Assembly: GCA_017506865.1 (NCBI GenBank)
Contig: JAFCMP010000526.1
Coordinates: 372,001 to 436,000, forward strand
Length of the DNA stretch: 64,000 nt
Direction of reading: 5' to 3'
Origin: Tribonema minus
Lineage: Eukaryota; Sar; Xanthophyceae; Tribonematales; Tribonemataceae
Shown: piece by piece, positions 15,001-26,100 of the stretch
Layout of the letters: every line of letters begins with the position of its first letter
Position numbering within the stretch: position 1 is the stretch's first letter
The notes under the pieces: model-generated
Databases searched by the model: none
Told to the model about the DNA's origin: nothing
What the model saw: the letters and a program-made list of their open reading frames with translations, nothing else
Translations under genes and position numbers: made by a program

Positions 15001-18000
15001 GGTGGGCACTCTGCATTGCTGAGGCAGCGTCAAGCACTGTGCAAGCGTTCAATGCATAGGGCAGAAAGGCTCACTTTTTGATTCAGGAAGTGGTTTCTAT
15101 GATGTGGTTTCTACAAGACAGAAGCAAATACTTTGCATCTGCATTTTCATAAGCCATAGAGTGTACGTGCCAACAGTAGTGAGGCAGGCAGTATTGCATA
15201 GCGTAATCATGGGCACCTGGGTCGTCACAAGCGAGTGCTTGGCACAAAACGAGCAATGCCACGGCAACCATACCCGTGCATTACAGTTACGTGCATACAG
15301 CCAACTCTGTACAGCATATGCTGTCGCCGCACGCAGTCAAAGCTCTCTGATAAATCAATCCATAAGTGTCCACGTGAATGCATTGCAACCAGCAGTTCGT
15401 CAATGGCCGCACTCAAACACAATGCGAAGAACGTGTGGACTTATATACTTCAGTATGTGTTTTGAGCCCCACAAGAGATTGGTTGTCCTATGCATTCCTA
15501 GAATGTACTAGGATGAACCCCTTGGCAACAACCAAAGCGGAGTACTGCTCGTCAGCCCTTGTCATCAGCGACCACAACGCATCACTTGCGAGCTCCGGGA
15601 TGTGCGCTACGGACGTCACTGGTGCCGGCAGTGCTGCCAGCAATCGGCAGCGCTGACTCCACTGGGAACACACGGAACGCCGCTACAGCAGCGGGTGCAA
15701 CACACTCAGGTGTTGAACGTGATCGGCGCCCCGAGTTCAACAATCATCTTCAACGCTGCGACGCAGGTCACCGAGGACACGCCCGCGGCGCTGCCGGGCC
15801 TGCGCATCGGCGATGCAGACAGCGCTCAGCACGCCGGAGCGCTGCTGCAAGTTCAACTCTCCGCCGCGCACGGCACCTTCTCCATCGCCGACGGCACGGG
15901 CGTTGAACTGCTGCCGCCGCCGCACACCGCGTCTCAAGGCGGCAGCGCCGCGGCGGCAGCAGCGGCGGTGCTCGCGGGCCCGCTGCCGCGCGTCAACGCC
16001 GCGCTGGCGACCGCCGTCTACACGCCCGACCCCGACTGGCACGGCGCCGACGCCATCACCATCGCCGTAATCACCGCAAGCGGCGTCAGCGCGGTGCAGG
16101 CTGCGCCGGTGTCCGTCGCGCCGGCGCCGGACGCGCCGGTGCTGCTGGTCGCCGCCGCCGCCGCCGGTGCTGCCGCGGACGCGCTCGCGGCGGTGGAGGA
16201 CGCACTGCTGTGGCTGCCGCGCGTGACGCTGCTCGACGCGGACGCCGACGCCGCGGCGCTGCACGCGCTCACGCGCGGCTCGCGCTCCGCGGCGGCACGC
16301 GCGCCACACGCGCCGCCGCTCGACCTCAACTTCACGCTCGAAGTGGCGGCGGCGCACGGCAGCGTCGCGCTGTCGAGCACTGCTGGCCTCGCTTTTGCGC
16401 TGCCGGCGCCGCGCGGCGCCGCGCCGGTGGACCTGCTGACGGAGCGCGGCGCGGCGTTTGAAGTTGGAGGCGCGATTGGTGACGCTCCGCTGTCGGTGGT
16501 GTGGTGGCGCGCGCTGCGGTGCGCGGGGCCGCTGAGCGCGGTGAACGCGGCGCTGCGCGCGATGGTGTACCGGCCTGACGCGAATTGGAGCGGCGTGGAC
16601 GTGGTGAGTGCGCACGGCTAATAGGGTGACTGTGGATTCCTTTTGTATGCTGGTTGCCGTGACCATCGGGCTGGGCTCTGCTGCTGCTGCTGCGCGCCTG
16701 GTGGTGTTGGCCTGTGCCAATCAACAACTTTCACCGACGCACTGCGCTGCTGCTTGCCCAAGTCTCTCCACATACACTTTTGCATTCTATCGCATTTGCC
16801 TGTTCCAGGCATGTAGTGTCAGTATATGCACAAACCGCACTTCGAGAATTGTGAAGATCTAAGCCCGCTCTGACTGACAGTAGCCCAGGTGCATCGTGGT
16901 CGTTTGGCACAGTCAAGGGCCTTTGTGGTACTTATATTGCTGAACGTGATCAGAACAACCCCTGCTGAGCCTTCATAGTTCTATGAGCTCTAAACTTCCT
17001 GTCCAGTGTTGGACATTTGGCCAGTGCAGCATGTAGCTGACACTGCCAAGTCCCCAGCCTGTGCATGTTGAATCGTTTGTGCAGATGCACACCCATCTTG
17101 CTCGCCAAATGCTAAACGGTGCATGCCTTGACAGCGCTCTGCATCCGCAGACACAGGCCTCAACGTGCCCCCCCCCCCCCCCCCCCCCCCCCCCAAATCT
17201 CGACTCTGAAAATCTATCCCCCTGTTCTCAGCCCCGAGCAGACAGCTCCTTGAAAACAGACGCCTCATCCCCCCCGCCCCCCCTCCCTGCCGCTATACCA
17301 CAGGTCACAGTCACTGCGACAGACCAAGACGGCCTGCAGGCTGACGCGTCGCTACCGCTAACCATAGCAGCGCTCAACGACCCGCCCGTTCTCGGCAGCG
17401 CGCTCGCGCGCCTCCACCCTACATTACCCGCCCCGGACATGCTCTCCGCGCTCGTGACGAGCGTCGCCATGCTAGTCGGCACGGAGGACGCGCCGCTGCC
17501 GCTCGCCGCGGCAGCGCTCAGCCTTCGCGACGTCGACCACGCCGACTGGGCCGGCGCGCGCAGCGGTTCCGTAACCGTCAGCGTAACCGCAACGCACGGC
17601 CGCGTCGCGCTGCACCCTGCGCCCACGGACGTGGTTCTCGTGCAGGGGTCCGGTGCGCCGGAGGGGGATGCAGAGTTGAAGTTTACGGGGACGCTGGCGG
17701 CGGCGGCGGCGGCGCTGCGCGGCGCGCTGATTTTTACGCCTGAGGCGAACTTCTATGGGTATGGGGCGTCTGTGCGGATTGAGGTGTCTGATGATGGGTT
17801 CAGCGGCGGCGGCGGCGCGCAGACAGGTGCGCGCAGTCACCCTCTTGCGAGATTCTACCATCAGCACTGACTGGTGTTTTTAGGTAAATTGGCACAATTG
17901 TTTGGGCTTCGCTACGCACACATCTGCACCAGAGTGTTTCTGCAAGGGTCAGAGACGGTGTTTGCAGCATGGCCAGTTACTTGTAACCTGCACATGGCAG

Positions 18001-21000
18001 TGAGGGTGCTGCCTGCTCATGTGGGCACTAATGCAGTCCTGCGAGATTCTCACAGCCATCCTTCAACCAAAAACACTTGCCCATACATGCACATTTGCAG
18101 GCGCGCTCAAGCTCCGCGCCCTTCCCCCCCCCCCCCCACCCTTACACACTCCCCAACCAGTCAGGACGCCTCTGCCCTAATGGCCCCCGACCTGCACGCC
18201 GCAGCCGCTGCCGCCGCTCACAGCTCTTCACCATGTTGCAGCATCTGATGCCCTACATACGCCCCTTCCCCCCCCCCCCCCCCTTGCGCAGGCTCGCTAA
18301 CGCTGCCCATCGCGCTGCGCCCCGTCAACGACGCGCCCGCGCTGACGCTCCCCGCGCCGCGCGCCGGCGCCGCCGCCGTCTTTGTCGACGAGGACAGTGC
18401 CGCGCGCGTCGGCGGCGTCTCCCTCACCGCCGCGCACGACGCGGCGCTGGCAGCAGCAGCGTCGCTCGGCGGCCGCGCCGGCGTTGAGCTGTGGGCGGCG
18501 GACCCGTACATCGCCGGCGCCGCGCGCGCTGCGGCGCTGCGGCCGGCCGGCGAGACGGCGCCCGGCGCGCGCAGCGGCGCGCCCGCGTGGTTCGCGGCGC
18601 TCGGCGGCGGCGGCGGCGGCGGCACCGTCCTGTTCGCCGCGGAGTCCGCGGCGGCGGGGCGCGAGCTGTGGGCAAGCGACGGGCGTGCGCCGCCGGTGCT
18701 GATCGCGGACATGCGGCCGGGCGCGCGCGGCAGCGACCCGCGCTACCTGACGGCGTTTGGCGGGCGCGTCTACTTCAGCGCCGACGGCGTCGACGACGCG
18801 AGCTGGCGCGCGCGGCACGCGGACGCGTGCGGCGGGTTCCGCGCGGCAGCGCTCGACGCGCGCGTGCACTTCGCCGTCGCCGAGAGCACCGTCTGGCACC
18901 CCGGGCTCGCGTACGACTGCCCTGCGGGGTACCGCTGGGCGTCGACGGAGGACGGCGCGGCGCTGTTCCGCGCGCCGCACGACGCGGCGTGGGACCCCGC
19001 GCGCGCGCGCCGCCGCCGCCGGCGTACTACGGGCAGTGCGGCTGGGCGGGGTACGACTGGGGCGGCGCGCGGCGCGAGCGCTTCCGCTACAGCGACAGCG
19101 CGCGCACAGGCGCGTACAAGCACGCGGGGCGCCCCGAGCCGGCGCAGTCCGACGTCGACTTCGCCACCGACCTGTTTGCGGGGATCGTGTGCGTGGCGAC
19201 GGGCGAAGACGACAACGCCTCGTCTTCTGGCGCGGCGGCGGCGGCGCTGTGGCGCACGGACGGCACCGCCGCCGGCACGGAGCGCGTTGAGTCCGCGGCG
19301 GCAGCGGCGGCGCCGGAGTGGCTCGCGCCGCACGCGGGGCTGCTGTACTTTGCGGCGCGGACGGACGCGCACGGCGAGGAGCTCTTTGCGACGGACGGCA
19401 CGCCCGGCGGCGCAGTTGAAGTCGCAGACGTGAGGCCCGGGTACCGCGGCTCGCGGCCGCGCTGGCTCACGTCCGACGGCGGCAGCGGCGGCGGCGGCGG
19501 CGCGCTGTACTTCACAGCGGACGACGGGCGCACGGGGCGCGAGCTGTGGTCGCTCAGCGGAGCGCTGCCACCGATGGCAGTGCTCGACATTGCGCCGGGC
19601 GCCGCGGCGTCGGAGCCGCTGTGGCTCGTCTGGCACCCGGTGCTGCAGCGCCTGTTCTTCAGCGCGGACGGCGGCGCCGCCGGCGGCGGGCGCGAGCTCT
19701 GGGCGAGCGACGGCACGCCTGGCGGCACGCAGCGCGTCGCGGACCTGTGCGCCGGCAGCGGCGGCGCCGACCCGTCGCACCTGACCGCGCTCGGCGCGCT
19801 GCTGCTGTTCGCGGCGACCGACTGCCGCGCGGGGCGCGAGCTGTGGTCGTACGACGGCGCCGCCGTGTCGCTCGTCCAGGACATCTACCCGGGGTCCGTC
19901 GGGTCCGACCCGACCCACCTTGCCGCGTCCGCGGCGAACGGCCTGCTGTACTTCCTTGCGGACGACGGCGCACCGTGGCCTGGCGGCAGCGGCGGCGGTG
20001 GCAGCAGCAGCGGCGGCGGCGCGTCGCTGCAGCTGTACTACAGCGACGGGACGGGCGCGGGGACGGGGCGCGTGCAGGACCGCGCGAACGCCGCCACCTA
20101 CGGCGACCTCCTCGTCGACAGCGCGGCGGCGGCGGCGCTGCAGCTCAGCGGCGCACGCGGCATGGCGGAGGTCGGCGGCGTGCTGCTGGTGGCGGGGACG
20201 CGCGACGCGGCCGTCGCGGCGGAGGCGGTGCTGCCGCCGGGCGTGCGCGCCGCCGCCGTGCGCAGCACTGACGTCGCGCTGAGCGTCGTTGACGTGGACG
20301 GCGATGTGCTCGAGCTCGAGCTGTCCTGCGGCAAGTGCACGCTGGAGGTGGGGCCGCCGTATGCCGCCGCCGCCGCGGCGTCAGCACCCGGCGCGCCGCT
20401 GACGCTGCGCGGCAGCGCAGCAGCGCTCAACAGCGCCATGCAGAACCTGCTGTACAGGGCGCTGCCAGGCGTCTCCGGCGCCGACACTATTGACGTGACA
20501 GTGAGGGACGTCGTGCCGCGGACCGACACTTCAACATGCGCTCCGGGGGTGGGCGTGGAGTTGTGCGGCGAGTATGGCGGATCGCTCAGCGCCAGCGGCA
20601 CCATCGCCGTGCTCATAGCGGCGGTCAACAGCGCGCCTGTGGTGCACGCGCCGGCGGCAGCGGCGGCGGCGCCCGTGCAGCTGGGGGCGGAGGCGCGCAT
20701 CGAAGGCGTCGCCGTCGCCGACAGAGACGTGCAGGACACGGGCTACACGACGCCGCACGGGCGCCGCGTGGAGGGCCTCATGACAGTTTCGCTGACGGTT
20801 ACGGCGGGGCGCGTGTCGCTGGGCGCTGTCACGGGGCTGACGTTCGTGCGCGGCGTCGGCCGCGCCGACAGGAGCGTCACCTTTGTCGGCGCGCTGAGCG
20901 ACGTCAACGCGGCGCTCGCGCGCCTCTCGTACCAGTGCCGGAGCGACGATGACGGCTGCGTCGCGCTTGCGGCGGCAGGCGGCAGCGACGTTGTTGAAGT

Positions 21001-21088
21001 TGTGGCGGATGACAACGGGTACACGGGGAAGGGGGGGCCGAAGCAGGGCACGGCCACCATTACCGTCGCGCTGGCAGCGGGGGCGTGA
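2..21088 (+). CDS. Giant CSPG/cadherin-like repeat protein with ELWxxDGT repeats (5'-partial, 9 exons)
   Basis: Likely a cell-surface or wall adhesion protein; this role is inferred from domain type. Exons: 2-2590, 3447-5965, 6603-9291, 9639-10368, 10862-11267, 11777-14903, 15710-16603, 17304-17826, 18292-21088. All eight junctions keep phase (0,2,0,1,2,0,0,1) and give about 5,400 codons; the first exon is open to the window edge. More than 20 repeats of about 110-150 residues follow the pattern GxxVxDxD, HGxLxL, VNAALAxLxY, DxxTxxVxD, then linkers such as VNDAPxxxxP, as in CSPG/NG2 and cadherin-like families. Exons 1 and 3 also hold FxLxF...LPGVxxV...WxITF modules. Exon 9 has about eight ELWxxDGTxxGT-type repeats (18.5-20.1 kb). 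Gly/Ser tracts come from GGC/AGC runs. Oddities: the frame changes between 18991 and 19021 inside one domain, and the terminal TGA precedes an in-frame hydrophobic segment. Confidence 0.88.
9345..9525 (+). repeat. Diverged tandem duplication inside intron 3 of the giant gene
   Basis: Two segments, about 9350-9405 and 9460-9515, share CTGGATGTGC, a GCAGCACGCG-like stretch and TTGCAGCCAGC in the same order about 110 bp apart. They lie wholly within the intron 9292-9638. Confidence 0.6.
11296..11322 (+). repeat. Interstitial telomere-type tract (CCCTAA)n in intron 5 of the giant gene
   Basis: About four perfect CCCTAA units just downstream of the donor at 11268, inside the intron 11268-11776. 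Shorter degenerate units precede it. Confidence 0.9.
17168..17194 (+). repeat. Poly-C run in intron 7
   Basis: A run of about 27 C residues in the intron 16604-17303, upstream of the acceptor at 17303. Similar C runs lie near the acceptors at 3446 and 18291 and, on the other strand, near 35960, 40791 and 55506 acceptors; they act as, or sit in, the polypyrimidine tract. Length is prone to sequencing error. Confidence 0.85.
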
Positions 21089-21448
21089 GGGTGGAGCGCT
21101 GCTGTTCTGCTGTCAGCCGCGCAGCTGCTGGTGTTGTTGCACGTGGTGGTCGTGTTCGCAAGCCAAGCGGCACATGTTGCCGTGAGGCGTGATGCACGCA
21201 TGGGCTCCGTGCAGGATGTCCATGCAGGATATGCAACGGGTGCGTCGTTGTCACCAATCACTTGTGCCACACCGTGCTGCGACACTTCGGGGTGCAGCAG
21301 TCGCGGCGGCGAAGTATCCTGCGGCACAGGGTCAGAGGATCTGCCACTCACCCTAGGAGAGTCACCTCCCAGCGGAGCATCACTGCGTGCTGCGCTCATG
21401 TACATAAAATCTGTTCAAATGCGGACAGCCGCCTCAAAAGATGGTTAA
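21089..21448 (+). other. In-frame extension after the stop: candidate transmembrane anchor and tail
   Basis: Directly after the TGA at 21086-21088 the same frame stays open for 120 codons. It begins with about 29 hydrophobic residues (21098-21184; LLVLLHVVVVFAS at its core), followed by RRDAR, which fits a type I membrane anchor with a positive cytoplasmic edge. The last extracellular repeat is complete just before the stop, exactly where an anchor would be expected. It may be readthrough, a base error in the assembly, a mutation that made the protein soluble, or chance. What follows (to 21448) resembles no domain I know. Confidence 0.45.
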
Positions 21449-23191
21449 TGTACAGAGCGCCAGGATTTCTACTCTGGTGAGTTCGTGATCACTCTTGTGT
21501 TGTCGTCTGCTTGCATCTTTCATTTCCGTCTGCTTGCATCCAATGTCAGTGCCAGTATGATCAACCATGCACGGACATACTGCGCACAACCGTGCCAAAT
21601 TCGAATTGGTGTTCCTGTATAGTGACTGCATGCACTGGCAGGGAGTGAGTAGTGGGCGTATAAAATCCCTCGTTGTCTTTCGCGGGATCTGCGCTTCTGT
21701 CAACTTGCGCAAAGCACCGTCACAGAGAGACCATCAGCATGCAGTCCGGGACGTGTGGCGCTAGTGTCATCAGCTTCAAATTGCATGGTATACCAATCAT
21801 AGCTTGCAATGACGCAGGAGAAAATTGACACATTGGGATCTGTACAACTTTCAAGTCAGCCATAGGTGCTAGCTTTGAACATCAATTGGAGAATCTGCAA
21901 AGGCATCGATTGGGGAATCTGCAAAGGCAGTACCCCGCCCCCCCACGTCAAATTGTACCTGCACATCACAATAGGCCACAGCGAAGGCGACATTTAAGCC
22001 TCATCAGACACGACACTTCAAGTTACCGCACAAGCTTGCTTGGCAAGGAGGCAAACTCCATGCTTGAAGGACATGGTAGCAGGGTCATCAGCGCTCCTCC
22101 CCCCTCCCCCCGCTCCCACCCACGTCAATGCCTGTTGAACAGTGCAATTAAACACAGAGGCCATCTCCAGAAGTGCAGCTGATCAGCTGATCACGCAAGC
22201 GCATGACAAACTTCTGTTGAATCAAAGCAAAGCAATTCCACGCAGAAGTGGCCAAGTTATGCAGTTGGCAGGTTGTACAAAGCTGGGCAGGCAGAGAGGC
22301 AGAGAAGACGTTGTCGCCATAACGTACATCAAACATCACTGCGAAGCTTACCAGCAGCAGGGCTCATTTTACCCTAGTTTGCTCCATTATTGATGCAGAA
22401 GCGGCTGGCAGAATGGATCTCTCGTATTAGGACGTACCCAGTATTAGTGTAAAGTGTGCCTGAATATAGCTACAACCTCAATATGAGTGTGAAGGGCACA
22501 TGAGGCTGAGAGGGCTCACTGGGCCAAGCGTTGCATACCAAGCGTTGCATACCAAGATAAAGTATTGTAGAAAGTATCGCTTTGTTGAGCCCAGGATCAG
22601 ACACCGAAACAGACGCCATTGCATGCTTGTCACGGCTGTAGACATTGTTGTACACCTTTCCTCCCAACATGATCACTGCAGTGCCCTCCAATCGTCACAA
22701 CTCGTGATTTTCATGTGGTACAACGAACACTGTGAAGACTATAGTTGCTTATTAAAGTAACACACAATTAACGTTCTTTTGCGAGTGTAATGCATCTGCA
22801 AAGCTGCAGCACCTTACACGATACCCATCTTAGGCGGCAAACCATTGCATTCATGGACGGCTTGTAAGAGTATTCATGCAACAGGCACAGTCAGCAATGA
22901 CAGAAAACTGCATACACAGCATTAAAAAAAACTGCAAAGGCACTGAAAGGCGACGCACACACAACCGGGTACCAGTATTGCCGGCAGACTGACATATGCT
23001 ACACGGACTCTTCAGAAGCAGGCTCGAGTTAACAGTGTCACTCTGCCGACCAGATTCGAAAACTTGCAACCATATGTCATTTAAAAGCAAAAAACAAGGA
23101 CAGCGTTATGACAGCAAGAAAGTGTTCATACAACCATCGATGAAGCGAAGAAACAAAGTGAGGTGCGCCCAGTAGCAGCGCGTTTCTTGGC
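21449..23191. other. Intergenic spacer, no gene seen
   Basis: Composition is close to balanced and open frames are short. Small direct repeats occur (for example TCTGCTTGCAT near 21510-21540, AATCTGCAAAGGCA near 21893-21930, AAGCGTTGCATACC near 22530). It lies between the ends of the + strand giant gene and the - strand channel gene and should hold both 3' ends. Confidence 0.6.
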
Positions 23192-26100
23192 TCAGCACAC
23201 AGGTAAGCTGCCGGCCGTGCTGCTGCTTGTTGCACCGTCCTCTTTAAGTGAGGGCGCGACGCGACCAGCTTTCAGATTGCAAGTCACTAGAGACATGTCT
23301 TCGTTGAAAGCCACATGGTCGAATGATCCTTGCGGCACAAGCACATGCAAGAAGGGGTGCTTGGCCAGCGTGGACGGCTCAGACCGCCTCGACACCACCC
23401 GCGCACGCTCCAGCGTCCACTCAGCTGTAGGGTTGGCGCGCAGTCTAGCATAGCTGCATGCAGGAAGAAGACACCAGCAGTGTAATGTGAGCTGTGACAC
23501 GCCGTGAGCGCCGCAGTGCAGGTAGACTTCAGCACCCTTCAGCAGCGTTGCCACCAAAATGGCGTGCACCACGTTGCTTGAGGTGACGCTGCTGCAGCAA
23601 TTCGTGCTGTAGCGACCGTCAGCTTCAGGATTACCTCGCACTGGTGTACATAGCTGCACATGGAGCAGTTAATCGTGGTAGGCTGTGCAGTGGCAGAGCG
23701 GGTAGTGACGCATACAATGAAGCCGGCACAGGGCCAGAGACCTTGAACTAGCCGACATATGGGTGGCATTGCATCCCATCTGCCATTGAATCCAACCGGC
23801 ACATGTTGAACGGGATGATTCTGCAATCAGTTGCGCCACAGTGTTGGCTGCACCCTGTAATTGACTGATAGATGTCAGTATGTTTTCAAAGCTTGTTCCA
23901 TGGTCAGGATGAGGATGAGTAACGAGTCCTCAAGTACTGCTCCTATATTTGCAGATTTACAACTGCCGGTAAAGTAAAAAATTCACCCGAGTACTAGACT
24001 ACTACTCCCCTTTAAATTGAAAATCTACACGAGTCCGAGTACGGTACTTGAGTACTTGATGAGTCCTCGCGTAATTTGATAGTCTTACAAGCAAGGAGGG
24101 CCAAGAGTACTCAGGATGTTGAAACAATGCTTTGCTGAAGCATTTGAAAGCATGCCGTAGTGCTGGAACTGGTATGCATCGTGCATGGCAAGCTACAGCA
24201 CTCGGAATAATTCACTGTCAGAGATGTAAAATTAGTACTCATACATCTGAGCAAGAATAAAAAAAAGAATGTATTAGTAGAGTACTCTGAACATCCAAAG
24301 TGTGAAAGAGTAGTAGAGTACCACTCCCGGTGCAATCGAAAAATTCACACAAGTACCAGAGTGCCACTCCTCAAGATACTGAAACTTTACACAAGTGATA
24401 GAGCACTATTCCTGGTTTTGTGACGAGTAGTACTCCTACCCTTTGCTCCTTGAGAGTATCCGTACTTATCCTGATTGTAAATTTTTCAAATATTTGGCTT
24501 ACAAGCTCACAGCGCGTAAAACTTGCACTTGAAGATGATGGCTGCGTAAAATGCAAATCTGGTAAATTTAACCTATTGGCTGCTCAACCACACCAGTACG
24601 CACTGCGCAAAACCATTCGTCAAAATTAGAAGTGACGTTGCGTATGAGTTGAGCCCAAACAAAGTCACTCAGCAAAATGCGGCTGTGCACTCATGCAGTG
24701 CGCGCCGGACTGAGTCGCAGACAGACCACGCCAGCCGTGCAACCACGAATCGTACATCCATGCGTTGTTCTCCTCTGCAAGCAGCGTACAGCACCGTCAA
24801 CCGAGGGATCCCATCTTATTTGAAAAAGATTTTTCAGCGAACTCTACTCTTGGATATGATTGGCACACATTCTTTATTCATAAATTGTTATAAATATTGA
24901 CAAAGGTTGGTGTAGCACATCCTAAGTGTAAAGTATTTATTGGCATGCGTTCTTTCCACCTGGTGTAACTATCATGATGGTGAATGTTGTTGGCACACCT
25001 ATGTTCCTCTGCTGTTCCAGCAGTACAAGAACATGGCGGTGAGTGACATGCTGCTCTGCCGCAGACGCAAGCACACACCTGTCTGTCAGCAGCGCAACTA
25101 TTAGGTTGAGTAGGCCGAGCGCGATGACCAGTCCCATCACCACCCACAGAATCGAAAGCAGGGGCTGGATCACTTCGTAAGAGTGCTCATGTCCATCCAC
25201 AATGTCGGCTGGGTCTGCTCCTGCCACCTACGCAATGTAAACAAGCAGAGGCACACAGGCATGAGTCACTGCACATGGCAATGCGCCCATGCAAAAGTGC
25301 ACACTGTGCCTCACCCTGTGACCTGCAAAGGCTGCATGTGACCGGGGAGGGGGGCAGATGATACAATGGCGCACATGCCTCGCAGATGCCATGTTCAGCG
25401 CCCGCAAGACAGCAACATACAAATGGTGCATGTAGGTGCACAGCAACATCTACACAAAGCTCATACTTCATACTTCGCGAAGTAGTAAAATTTGGAAGAA
25501 TACATTATGACACCAGTGAGCATGCTCGTTTCCAGCAATCGCGCGCCAGCATACATTCGCCGTTGGCATCATATCATGCGTCACTGCCTCATATGTACGG
25601 AATTCAAGCAAAGCTGGTACTGGTCAGACTCACCATGGCCTTGAAGGTCAGTTTCAGCTGCTGCAGGAAGGATTGGGGGACGTCAAAGTTGTCGCAGGCC
25701 TCTTTGCCTTCTTCAGAGGAATCTGTGCACGTGAGGAAGAAGGCCTTGGAGTTGATGACGTACAGTGCATTGGCGAATGCCACACCGCAGACAGCGACGA
25801 TGACCAGAAAGCTCCTGCGACAGTCCATGTCGGCAAGGCACGAGGACAGAGAGCAGCGATGCAACGCCAGGGCCAAAGTCAGCGCAACTGTGAGCGACGA
25901 GCCATTGACAAAGTCGATTCAAAAGTAGAAAGCAGCAACACATTACAGTGCAGCTGAGGTGTGTCGTGTTGCTTCGCCATGCGCAGTCCAGTCAGTGAGG
26001 AAGTACACAACAGTACTGTGCTTCAGGTGCTGTGAGCAGCTGGCTGCAGCTTTGGGCGCCACATGCATATTGTGCTGTCAACATCTCACGGTGTTGCATG

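Noticed and set aside
184-20758. Many long Arg- and Ala-rich open frames on both strands over the giant gene
   Set aside because: They are shadows of very GC-rich exons, where stops are rare in every frame. Only the frame that splices in phase and shows repeat motifs was kept.
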